A DNA stretch of 21,226 nucleotides from Flammula alnicola (Eukaryota > Basidiomycota > Agaricomycetes > Agaricales > Strophariaceae), in contig JADNRV010000625.1 of NCBI GenBank assembly GCA_015499995.1, positions 1 to 21,226 on the forward strand, in the 5' to 3' direction. A program made the position numbers and the translations under genes. The notes below the pieces were generated by a model. It was not told where the DNA came from, searched no databases, and was given only the letters and a program-made list of their open reading frames with translations. Of this stretch, positions 1-10,043 are shown in pieces (the stretch's first letter is position 1; the number at the start of each line of letters is the position of its first letter).

Positions 1-46
1 TCTTCGGGTGCGTATACCATTTATTCGGAGATCTAGTAGCTGACAG

Positions 47-2393
47 GATTGGTTAGGTTTCCTCTGAAATGGCCATGCAAGCTATCGCGACGGGACCCAA
101 TGAGGTCCAATGGGGAACTCCTTAATCTTCCTGCTGTAGGCATCGAAAACAACAACATATTTGGCGCTGCTCAGCTCAACATTGCGACGGCTCAATTGCC
201 AACTTCGTGTAAGTACTCATTCTTGTTGATTTGATTCATATGTATATTTATGGTCTCAATAGCGACTACGCTTGCTGATTCTATGGGCGAGGCTGGAGAG
301 AAGCATATTGACGAGGGAGACAACCCGGCCTACTTTACACACATGGTCTGCTTGTCAGATCTTCCACCATCGTTCAACCCAGGTTTATTCTGCCTCATGT
401 ATGCCGGGGTTTTCGTGATGGCAGAACCTTTTACGTCTGTCTGTTTTCAAGCAAACAGAGAACATTCCGGAACGCCTCTCATTGCATCTGCTGATGTCTC
501 TGACGAGGAAATGCAGCGGGCAGCCCGGGTAACTCTGGTTGCCTATCCGCCTACCGGTATGACCACGCGAGTTCATAAGCTACCTTTGTGTGCATTGGGA
601 AACCGCGAGAGTTTCTACGCACCTCCCGAGTCTATTGCGCCTGAGTAGGTCCGATTGTTAGTAACAACATTGCTCGTAATAATATTTTCAATATCGTTTA
701 GACTTGCCCCTCGTCGTTGGCATGCGGGACATTCTACAGTTACCGAAGATGGTCCTTCCTTGATGCCTCGATCGGCTATCATGACGTCCCTTTGTCGCGC
801 ATTTCTCACATCGCCGTGTATGTACTTGGACAACTGGATTCCGAGATTGAAGCTAGAGTTGACAGCGACGCCTTTCTCCACTCGTTTTCTTTTGTAACTG
901 GGGATGGCACTCGAAGGCTCGTGGGTCCATGGTTTTGGGTCCTGGCTGGCGATCTCTCAATGCTCAAGCAGCAGCCGATTTGGTCGAGCGTGAAAAAATG
1001 GTTCAACAGCCAGCATGACATATTGACTGAGCATTACGAGGCATGGAGAACATACTACGAGCACTACGCAAGCCACATCCCGTTTGCTGTCGTCAAGGGC
1101 AAGGTCGACTTATCAAAAATCGACAATCTTAATTACACTGGATACGAGAAACATGGACGTCCAACACAGCCTCCGAAGCCTCCCAAGAAAGCCAGGAAGA
1201 AGAAAAGCAAGTCCAAAAACATTGGTAAGTCCGCTTCATATTTTTCAAACACAGTTTGTATTCACTTCGAGCTAGCGAAATCTTCGTCTGCGGGTTTTTC
1301 CAAAGCTGCCGCTGCTTCAACGACTACATCTCCACCTGACGACACGCCCAGCACCTCCGGAGGCCCGATCACTAGACAGAGCGCTGCTTTGGGTCAAGGC
1401 GAGGCCGTCGGAATCAACACCACCGAGCAGAGTGCTTCCAATGTGACCAGCGCGAACAATACATATCGCGTCTTGCGTAATGCTCCTGGAGGATCCTCTT
1501 CCCTTAGCGTGACTAGCTCTGCCTCTGCGTCGTTAGCCATCGACCATTCTTCTGGCACGGTCGGTGCCTCTGTCTTGGCACCAATCCCTGCCGGATCAGC
1601 TGTTCCCGTTCCCGTATCCGCGTCAACATCTGGTAACGCTCAATCTATGAAGAGGCCTTCCACCGCGTTAGGTCGGTCTTATTGCCATTTTTTTTCAAAT
1701 TATAACACGGTTCAGTACATATGAAATGCTGCAGCAGCGTCACCGGGTACTAAAAGGCGCAAGGTATCTCTCACAAGTGCAGAGGTGGATTTTGATTTCG
1801 AATCTGAAGGTGATAGCCTTAATAACACTTGGTCATATGTGCGCGTACTGATTAGTATATAGGTGAAGACATGACACACGTTGAATGGGACGGTGATGGA
1901 TATCTGAAACTGGTTTCGTCTTTTGAGCCGCGTAGCGGTCAACGAGAAGGAACTTCATTAGCCGCTTCTCATCGTGCTACGCGTTCGAGAACCAAGAAAT
2001 CTCGCCGTGATTTGGATAAACTTGATACAATCGGATGTTCTTCGGATCGTCCTTGGGTCATCGACGAGGACATCGATAGTGACCAAGGTGGCGACGTTAT
2101 CGAGGAGCACGAATTTCATGCTGGTGGGTAAAAAAACACTATCTGCTGTATATCGTTTAGTAAATCCTTCAATCAGAATTGCCGACGCACTTCAAATCTA
2201 TAACCTGTAGCGTTGTATCCCGTGAATTGAGTGATGTTTACAACAGCATCATAGGACTGGCCGCTAGTGGATATGGAACTGAAGCACACCCTTACACATC
2301 CACGCTAAACAGCTACTACGAGGCCATCGTATCTGAGCCACTTGCCAATACATCTATTCCTATAATTCGATCGGGTTGGCTAGGACTAGGTTA
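47..2393 (+). CDS. multi-exon gene of unknown function, 5'-partial, cut off by a Helitron
   Basis: I do not recognise the function. Seven exons join in frame: 47-208, 263-644, 740-1224, 1276-1671, 1735-1809, 1863-2123 and 2176-2393. All introns are GT..AG and 51-95 bp. The first exon follows an acceptor AG at 45-46, so the gene starts left of the window. The protein has a conserved-looking globular part (exons 1-3, including YRRWSFLDASIGYHD and GPWFWVLAGD). A basic stretch, PKPPKKARKKKSKSK, follows, then a Ser/Thr/Ala-rich linker, a second basic motif KRRKV in exon 5, and an acidic segment in exon 6. The two basic motifs look like nuclear localisation signals, so a nuclear protein is inferred. 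The last exon is interrupted inside a TAT codon by two Helitron-like elements. Related coding sequence resumes at 3292, so this was probably the 5' half of one longer gene. Exon structure is well supported; function is unknown. Confidence 0.7.
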
Positions 2394-3076
2394 TCTTTTA
2401 TAATAAAAGAGCTCAGACTCTTTCCCACGAGACAAAAAACCCTTGTGATTGGCTATTTCTTTCCGGGGACAAAGACAAAGACGTGTTTTGATTGGCTGGG
2501 GCACATTCATACTCCGATTCAGCAAGCACGGGGGACCAGTTACGTAAGACAAAACTTATGTCATATACAAATGAGGTGGTGGTGCACTTACGCGTCAAGC
2601 CGATCGGCGATCTAGCAGCACTAGCTGACACGTGCATGCGCATACGGCTCGATCTCGCACGTGCAGGTCTCGCGGTCTCGCGTTCTCATGTCCGAGTGCA
2701 TCCACTACTGCACACCTCTGGGTCACAGGTAAGGGATGCTAAACATGGGTAGGGTACTATGCATGTAGGAGTTCTATGCACGGGTAGGTGTACTACGCAT
2801 AGCCCCACGGGTAGGGGTACTATGCACAGGTAGGAATACTATGCATGGGGTACAGCTACAGGTATTACTTTTACTTCTATTGGTTATTTCTTGCAAGTCT
2901 TTCTGCTTTAATTTAGTTGGAAATCAAACCAGGCATTTCTTTTATTCAGTGTTGCAATCTGAAATATAAATCTTGATTAGTTTAATAACACACATTTTGA
3001 ACTCATTTCAAGGATCAAGCTCATACACTCCAACATTGAAACATTGAAACCGTGCGAAGCACGGGTCAACTGCTAG
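2394..3076 (+). mobile_element. non-autonomous Helitron, 683 bp
   Basis: The element starts with TC (TCTTTTATAATAAAAG, itself a small inverted repeat) and ends with CTAG at 3073-3076. The end is preceded by a perfect six-pair hairpin CCGTGC-GAA-GCACGG at about 3050-3064. The flanking bases are A (2393) and T (3077), the classical A|T Helitron target with no target duplication. No Rep/helicase reading frame is present, so it must have been moved in trans. It contains a minisatellite (2744-2853). It lies inside an exon of the upstream gene, in the same direction. Confidence 0.85.
2744..2853 (+). repeat. minisatellite inside the Helitron, unit about 18-19 bp
   Basis: There are five imperfect units and a partial sixth, with a consensus close to CAYGGGTAGGRGTACTATG. 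Units begin at 2744, 2762, 2779, 2798 (extended to 27 bp) and 2825; the partial begins at 2844. Such arrays are common inside Helitrons and tend to vary in copy number between copies. Confidence 0.8.
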
Positions 3077-3219
3077 TCTATTATAACAATTGAAAGTGGT
3101 GTCTTGGCATTTCCCACGGGGGATATGTGGGCGTTCTCATTGGCTGCAGCTGGGCCCACTGGCGTCGGGCAAACGAAGCGTCCAGGCGCGGGCGCGGCGA
3201 AGCCGGGCCAAGTTACCAG
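3077..3219 (+). mobile_element. second, very short Helitron-like element abutting the first
   Basis: This 143-bp stretch starts with TCTATTATAAC immediately after the CTAG of the first element, and its opening resembles that element (TTATAA, then TTTCCCACG, then ATTGGCT). It ends with a GAA-loop hairpin (seven pairs with one mismatch, about 3192-3210). The tail GCCAAGTTACCAG is followed by T, compared with GTCAACTGCTAG followed by T in the first element. The terminal CTAG has decayed to CCAG. Together the two elements restore an A|T target (A2393, T3220). Confidence 0.6.
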
Positions 3220-3291
3220 TCAAATGAACGTGCAAACTTCCTCCTCCTCCGGCAGGAAATAATGTTTACATTTTACACGTTCTGGACATAG

Positions 3292-5316
3292 TTGAACGTA
3301 TATGTTCCAAACACAGTTCGTCAAATTCTGGGTGGTTACGATGGTTCAGCGACGTGGCTTTCTTCGTTGGTTCACTCTATGGACAAAGGCATGAAGGCAC
3401 GGGATCCTCAAGCAATCTTCCTTGCCAGTGCGTTTGACATCGACCTCCCGAGCGAGGATTGTGTTACGGATGATCGTTTGCTGTGGAAAGCCTACTTCAT
3501 CCACCTATCGACGCGCGACCATGATGCTCTCATGCTAAATGCGATGTGGGATATTTATATGCACGTTTCGGGGAGCACTTTCCGTGGCACCGGTCCTATT
3601 ACTTTCGATGCTTGTGCTGCTTTGCCACCTTCCGACCATCCGCTATTCGACAATCGGTCTTCTATGGGCAAGAATATGGGTCGTATTGCTTCGCTGGTTC
3701 GCAGCTTTTTGGCAGGAGACATATGCTCAAAAATTGTTCCTGCACAGGCCTCCGGTCATGGATTGCCTATCGACACTGAACCTCTGCAAGTCAGAGAGAT
3801 ACATCAAGACCATCTTGAATTATTCAAACAATTCTTCACGGACTGTTACAAGGTTATCGTCATGAACGAGAAGATCAATAATGTCAAATTGTTATCAGAA
3901 ACTTGTCGCTGACCCCGGTTACTATTTGCCCTTCCGCGAGCTTTCCCCTTCCAGAACGCACCTCCGCCAGGCCGCTGGACCATTTTCTAGAGATGTAGTA
4001 CTGATGTTGGAGGGCCTATGTAGCATATTGATCTTCCGAAGTATCACCTGTGGCACTCCTTTTTCCCGAAATGAAAGGGCACTACAACTGCAAAAAATCT
4101 AACGAACAGAAGGTCAATGAGCTCGTTGATAAATATTGGGAGCTGGAGCAATTGCATCTCCACAGATGGCCTGGTCTCGATAGCGCCGATCCGTCAAACT
4201 TGACTGAACAAATATCTTGCCTTCTTTTTTGCGGTGATAAGGCCTCTCGCCAGAAGAAGTATGGTGGTGGTCGAAATTGGCTCTATAAACTACCACCCCA
4301 AAGGCATACAACTCCTCAACGGAATGATCAATTGGTGAGATTCTCTCGTTTAATTTCCGTGCTTTTTAATGGATTCATTTAATTTCCGTGCTTTTTAATG
4401 GATGTTTCGCTTCCAGAGAGCAGTTCGGACGACGATGAACGACATGCTCGGGATGCAGATATAATCAATTTGAACAAGGCTGACGACCGTACTATCGAGA
4501 CCTACGAGAACGAGACTGGACCTGGACCCACCCCACCCTACGCCCCGGACTGGGCCAATATCAAAGGTCCTTGGAATTATGCTCTGTTCAAGCACTGTAT
4601 GCGACCAATTACGTCGTCAGAGATGAAGAGCAGCAGGAAGATGCGGAAAAGATGTTCATGGACAGGCTTGGAAGACTGAAAAAGTACGTGAAGCAAGCGA
4701 CTCGAACAAGTGGAGAAATGCAGGTTCAAATGAGCAAGCACCTACTCATGAAGCATAGGAGGGTGCTTACAAACCAGCGGCGAAATTCACGAAGAAACGA
4801 AGTAGGTGATACTAGCGAACTTTTCGATTAAAGTCTGACCAAATTCTCGTTCAATATAGAGGTTTGCAATTCGAAGCCGCGTAACCGGCGTCCAGAATGC
4901 TATGTCCTAGAAGGGCAATGGTCAGTTTATTTGGGCACATTTGGACGATGTAATGGAGACTTTGGGAGCCGCTGGGATGAGCGAGGACGAAAGCGAGGAC
5001 GAAGACGGACCGTGACAGAAAGTATATTTTGCTAAAAAGATGAGCTGGAGAAAGCTGGGTTTGGTTTCCAGGATAATTACCATTGACCGGGGTCACAATT
5101 TCAAGAATTGCTACGGGAACATCACTGGGAATGCACCAGGGACGCGAAAGAGAAGGTTGAATGCAACTGACCTAACGAGGAGCACCCCCAGGACTGCCGA
5201 TCAACTTTTACGATGAGGAATGGTACAAACGTTTCAATGAAAGAGAGAAGAAGGCACTCATGATCAGGGCCAAAGCTCCATTTGATTTGCTCGAGTTCCA
5301 CAGTATGGGGCAGTAG
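3292..5316 (+). pseudogene. decayed 3' half of the unknown-function gene
   Basis: The function is not recognised. Coding sequence resumes near 3292 (VRQILGGYDGS) and stays open to 3891. There one base too many moves the frame from INNVKL to YQKLVADPGYYLPFREL. A second shift near 4060 joins a segment ending CGTPF to PEMKGHYN. An intron follows (donor 4335, acceptor 4416-4418). A third shift near 4592 joins NYALFK to LYATNYVVRDEEQQ, and another intron runs 4802-4859. Beyond it there are several stops, including one in frame after SEDESEDEDGP (5014). A further shift near 5190 leads to the final segment GLPINFYDEEWYKRF, which stops at 5314-5316. The segments make sense in order, so this is a once-functional multi-exon gene that can no longer give a full protein. 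It may have been two adjacent genes, with the second starting around 4420. Confidence 0.75.
4349..4403 (+). repeat. 29-bp-period tandem duplication within an intron
   Basis: A 26-bp sequence at 4349-4374 is repeated exactly at 4378-4403, separated by three bases. It lies inside the intron between 4335 and about 4416 of the decayed gene and lengthens that intron. It is probably a recent slippage or repair duplication. Confidence 0.85.
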
Positions 5317-5859
5317 GCTTTACGCAGTTTATTTACAATTATATTGGCTCGCAATTTTATTCACCAATACAATTGAACATGGTCCATTGTAACAAGAACA
5401 TCAGGCTGCAAACAGTCAGAAACAGTCAGAATCCGCGACTCGTGATTTGGAAGGTGTCCGACAACCAGGCGCAAAGCATTGCAATATCCGGAACTGTGCA
5501 TTTATTGTGAAAAAATACCGTCATCTACATAATGTGCTCTTCAGCCAGGTCAATACCTTTCACCTCGTCTCGTGCTCGGTCTTGGTGATCCTATCGGAAC
5601 TGGCTGCCCTAGCTGTCCACCTTTCCTCCAGAAATGGCTGTATCATTTTGTATAAATAGGCTTATTATAAGATGATATAGGTAAACACATAAACTGCCAG
5701 AGATGTGATTTGATCAAAAGCCTTAGAAAATATCTAAGTCTACCTAGTAGTAAACTGATACAATTTGGAGCAAGAGCAAGGAAGACCGATTGGAATGATA
5801 TAATAAGAGTAAAAGAATATTGGGCATAAGGATTGCAAAAACAAGAGGGCAGGCAGCAG
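5317..5859. other. intergenic stretch between two convergent genes
   Basis: No coding exon or RNA gene is visible. The stretch is AT-rich and separates the 3' end of the decayed + strand gene from the 3' end of the long - strand gene. The only structure seen is a short tandem aacagtcaga doublet at about 5409-5428. Confidence 0.6.
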
Positions 5860-8800
5860 TCAGTCATGAAGGCATGCAGATGGTGAATACTGCAGAAAAT
5901 CCAGAGCGGCATTATTCATAAGGTAGAGAAGCCTGGGAGCCAATTGAGTCAACCTCATGGCTGTCCGCCATTTCGAGCTTGGAAGAGGGGAGAATTTGCC
6001 ATCAAGAATTTTCTGAAAGTGTTCCTTGTACCAATCCTCACATTCGTTCGTCCAGTGACCGACCTGCAGACCTGAACTATTCCAAGAGTTCTCAAGCGGG
6101 AACCAAGCATACATCCCTTTTTCACCTGGAAAAAGGTGATTAATAATAACTAAAAAGAATTAAATAGAATTGACTTACCAGCGGTCCCATTATCTTCTTC
6201 GTAGGTGCCACAGAGCATCTTCTTCGTTGCTGTAGACAGCCCATCATCCACAAAGACCTCCCCGTCACATATCAAGACATCCTGGTTCCCTTTGAGTGCA
6301 TCTTGAGAAGGACCAGCCAAAATGGCAGAAACGGGCAAGACCTCTCGGGCCAAACGAGCAATGACACCCCCAACAGATAGAGCACGACGAGCACTATCAC
6401 AAGATTCCAGATATGAATCCCTCATAGTCTGATACTTGGCAAAGTCTGCCGTGTCAAAATTGTATCCCCGAGGGCGTCTTCCCAATGCAGGAGCTGACGA
6501 GGAAGAGCCTGGCTGTAATTGTGGGGGCTGGGACGCCAATCGCTGAAGGGTGCGGAATTCCATCCCATTGGCAACGAAGTACTCTGCCAATTTATAGGGA
6601 TCAGGGCCCAACTGCCGGCGGATACATTCAAGGGCAATCATTGGTGAAACAGCAAGTATCCACGTCGGGCAGTCACTGGATTTGAGGTCTCGAGGATGGA
6701 GGAGGCAGAGACTCTCTTGGCCAAAATTTTTCACCTCAATACGAAGATGGCGGCATTCATGACCGCCAAGTGGAGCATGATTTGACGGACTGAGGTCCCA
6801 GTATTTGGCAGGAACTTGATGAAAAGGACGGGTTGAGGTGGCCAAAATGTTGAGGAAGTCTATGATTGGCTGGCGATTACCTTGCAACGAGAAGGCAAGG
6901 TGTTGCCCACCCACAGTGCGGCATGCCATGACCCAGTTCTTGATTGTCCGTTTGGGTAGCTCTGCTGCCTGGTACGAGGCTTCATTCATAGAGAAGCCGT
7001 ATCGATAGTAAACGAGGTCCTCAATAAACTGGTCCTGGGGTGGAGGCTCTTCAACTGCTGTAATCAGATTGCGAGAGAGAACGTCCTGTTTGGAGGCATT
7101 GAAGAGGTCATCATCGTCCATCTCATCATCCAGGCCCACATCTATCTCCGCAGAGGAGCACTGAGGGGGCGGGCCGCCCACATTTGGAGAAAGAGGTGAT
7201 GGAGGAGACCGAACCTCTAGAGTCTGTTGGCAAGGAGCCAGAGAAGGACGGGAGAGGGATGAAGATAGAGTTGGCGAAGGAGGGGCCGGAGGACTGGGCA
7301 AAGTGATTCTGACAGACGGAGACGCAGCCTGATGACCAAGTGAGGGGCTGGGGGGTTGCGGAGGAGATGGAGCTGACTGGCGAGGGAGCGTTGACAAAGG
7401 ACGAGCCTGAGGATCTGGCGAAGTGGTTTGGACAGACAGAGACGCAGGCTGGTGAGCAAGTGAGGGGTTCAGCGATTGGGGAGCTGATGGGACATGATGA
7501 GGACCTGAAGAACAAGGAGGGCGAGGCACCTCTGAGTTGGATGGGGCAGCAGGAGGGCGCGGCCATGTCAAAGATCCACGATAGGGAGGAAGAGGGGGGA
7601 GGTCGTCATCCGAAGCATCAGAGACAATGTCACCTTCATCCCCTTCATCAGGGGCAATGACATCTTCATCCCCTTCATCAAATTCGGAACAAATATCGAA
7701 TTCGTTGCAGAACGAATTATATTTGATTTGGCGGGAAGGGTAGTTCTCCCATACAAGGTCGACTTCCTTACGATTAACTGCTTGTCTAATACGGAAGCCG
7801 CTAACAACCTTCCATTGGAATACTCTGGGACCTCTTTTGCCTGGGCAGTTCTTCTTGCCGTTCTGCGCCAAGCGATCCAGACGGGTTTTTTTCTCGTGGG
7901 CATTCTCTGTTGCCTCTGTTGCCTTACTTCCTGTCGCGCATCGTGCGAAGAATGCATCTATGAGTTCACCAGGACGCTGCCTACTGTTCTGTTCAACTGG
8001 GGGGAAGCCCGGTGGTATGACTGCTGGAGACCGGGGTTGCTGCCCTGGTCGTCGAACGGTTGGATTTGGGCGGTACAAGAAAGCCCACGACCCAGAGACA
8101 TCGGCAAAGGGTGGGGTGCCCCAGTAAAACCAAAGAGGAACACCCGACTTGATCATGTAGGGGATTAAGTTACGCCACCTGCATCGTGGAATATCGATGA
8201 AGGCCCCGACACGACGGCGTTCCACCGTGGCGTTTCCAACACCGGATTCATAGAGCTCTTGTGCCCACGCAGCATGAACATTTATGTGGGCTTCTTTCAA
8301 CAAGGTTTGGAGACTGAGAGGGGTCCAACCGAGGTTCAAAGCTTGAAGCAACCCGACTAAAAATGATAGATAGGCAACGTAGACGACAAAGGCATCGATC
8401 GAATCCTTCACCGCAGCGTAGGCCTTATCCTTGGATTGGTGCACGTCAAAAAACCCATAACGACTGGGCTTTTCAGGGGTGACCCAAATGCAATCGATAC
8501 TGGGATGTTTCTCCTTGAAATATGACAGTAAACCCTCCGCTGTCAAGCGAAGCGCCTTTTCAAAGACCTTCCATTGTTTGCCAGTGTCGTGCGGGAGGTG
8601 CCATCCACGGCTGCCCTCCAGCAGGGTAGCCTGACCAAATGTCGAGAAGCGACACATGAGAGGACCGAAAAAGGGTGAGTCAAACATCCACGGAATAAAC
8701 GGATATCCGTCGTCAGCCCAAACCAGATTAACAAGAGAGGCAGGAGAAGGTGTTTCAGGTAGGGGCTCACGGGGAGGGACGGGCGAAGGGAGGAATGGCA

Positions 8801-9170
8801 TGTTGGGCGATGTGAAGACCTCCTCACCCAAGAAAAAATCTTTGGAGTGAGGGATGTAAATCCCATAGTCAGAAAGTTGTTGGTGGCTGGTGTAGAAGGC
8901 TAAAGAAAATGTGAGATGACAGTAATGTGAACAGAACTGTTGGAGTACTTGCACATTACACAGGCAGGGCCTACTGACGGTTACGTGGCGAGAGGGGAAC
9001 AGCGGTCCCACAGGGAGCAGAATAAACAAGGCCAAGACGTAGAAACTTAAAGCAATCCCAATGGATCGAGTACTAAAGAGATGGTGGTGGTGGGACGATC
9101 CAAGGCCCGAAAACAATCCCAATGTATCAAGTACTAGAGATCGCGTGTCGGTGGGCGACAACGGTATCAT
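5860..9170 (-). CDS. long two-exon protein of unknown function with acidic and Pro/Ser-rich middle
   Basis: The function is not recognised. A long frame from 9170 is spliced by a clean 53-bp intron (6126-6178, GTAAGT..TTCCAG) to a last exon 5860-6125, giving about 1,085 residues. The first ATG (9170) lies in tandem-repeat DNA. The ATG at 8801 (MPFLPSPVPP) gives about 962 residues and is an equally good start. A possible intron (CTTTAG acceptor at 8900) could also change the 5' end. From the upstream start, residues 145-370 form a compact aromatic-rich block (WADDGYPFIPWMFD, WFYWGTPPFAD). Residues 495-523 are strongly acidic and 525-660 are Pro/Ser-rich with two imperfect internal repeats (SLAHQPAS.., SLGHQAAS..). 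A second acidic patch and a conserved-looking C-terminal block follow, ending in the last exon (GMYAWFPLENSWNSSG, WYKEHFQKIL). The length, intact frame and good splice site argue for a real gene. No enzymatic motif was seen. Confidence 0.75.
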
Positions 9171-9487
9171 TTCTACCTTGGGGTAGCCGAGGGCATCCGA
9201 CGCCGGGTATGGTGGTGGAACGGTCCAAGGCCTGGAAACGATTCCAATGTATCAGTACTAGAGAGATCGTTTGTCGGTGCGCGACAGCGGGCTGGCTGTA
9301 AGCGACAGTGGGCGATGACAGTGGTGATGGGACGATCCAAGGCCCGAAAACAATCCCAATGTATCAAGTACTAGAGAGATCGCGTGTCGGTGCGCGACAA
9401 CGGTGTGGTGGTGGAACGGTCCAAGGCCCGCAAACGAGCCCAATGTATCAGTACTAGAAGAGATCGTTTGTCGGTGGGCGACAGGGG
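9051..9487. repeat. dimeric (A-B-A-B) tandem repeat upstream of the long gene
   Basis: There are four copies of an approximately 80-85 bp unit, from about 9083, 9210, 9320 and 9405, plus a partial copy at 9051-9082. All share CCAATGTATCA(A)GTACTAGA and TGTCGGTG(C/G)GCGAC. Copies 1 and 3 share GGGACGATCC, ATCAAGTACTAG and ATCGCGTGTC. Copies 2 and 4 share GGAACGGTCC, ATCAGTACTAG and ATCGTTTGTC. The array is therefore a duplicated dimer rather than a simple monomer ladder. It covers the promoter side of the long - strand gene and reads into its first possible codons. Confidence 0.85.
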
Positions 9488-10043
9488 TGGGTGGCTGTAA
9501 AAAATAAAAACGGTAAGTAATGAAAAATCAACAAGAAAAAACCTTCGCCGACGTCAAATGACGCGACAAAAGGGGACTTACGGGGTGGGTGTAACGGTGG
9601 GTGGGGGCTTGGAGGAGAAAGGTCAGTCGATTCAAGAGCCGTAGTTGTTGTTTGTGCAAGATGGGTGAGCCAAACAGCGGGCAACCTTCGTCGCTTTCTT
9701 TCAAATTCTCAATTTTGAATTCCACTCCGAGTCAGTCACTGTTCCAGACATGACACCAGAGCTTAAGTACCAGCTACCAGATGCGCTTCCTTGTGATGTG
9801 CAATGTGTAGTGGAAAAACTATATTTATCTAAGAAGGAACTGGAAGTACCAAGCAGGACGAAGGAAAAGCAGGGGGTGCCAGCGGACATAATACAACGTT
9901 GAAATTCCCAAGTGCATTAAGTCATACTTCCATCTTCCCACCCACGACCTATCCCTCGTAACCGAAGAGCTGCCAGCACCAGTCAGAAAATAATCATTTA
10001 TTTCAAATTTTCAAGCCTGCCAGAAATTCATCAGTCTCATGCC
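9488..10043. other. intergenic DNA, no gene seen
   Basis: No convincing exon is present between the tandem repeat and the 3' end of the WD40 gene. The only notable content is the 37-bp block at 9666-9702 that is shared with the right arm of the distal inverted repeat. Confidence 0.55.
9666..9702 (+). repeat. 37-bp dispersed repeat, second copy at 20596-20632
   Basis: The block from TGAGCCAAACAGCGGGCAA to CTTCGTCGCTTTCTTTC occurs at 9666-9702 and, with a single mismatch, at 20596-20632 on the same strand. The left arm of the large inverted repeat (about 15104-15120, - strand) carries only the CAATCTTCGTCGCTTTCTTTC part. Confidence 0.85.

Noticed and set aside
2413..2752. Short open frames inside the first Helitron
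   Set aside because: They overlap on both strands, have no Rep or helicase motifs and cross the minisatellite boundary.
7126..8168. Several open frames on either strand inside the long - strand gene
   Set aside because: They are shadows of a GC-rich Pro/Ser/acidic coding region and have no motif or splice support of their own.
9040..9170. N-terminal hydrophobic segment (residues 37-59) of the long gene as a signal anchor
   Set aside because: It depends on the upstream ATG in the tandem repeat; the start may be at 8801 or follow an intron, so I do not claim membrane targeting.
9051..9487. Possible CRISPR-like array
   Set aside because: Units are contiguous, diverged and 80-85 bp long with no unique spacers, and the genome is eukaryotic.
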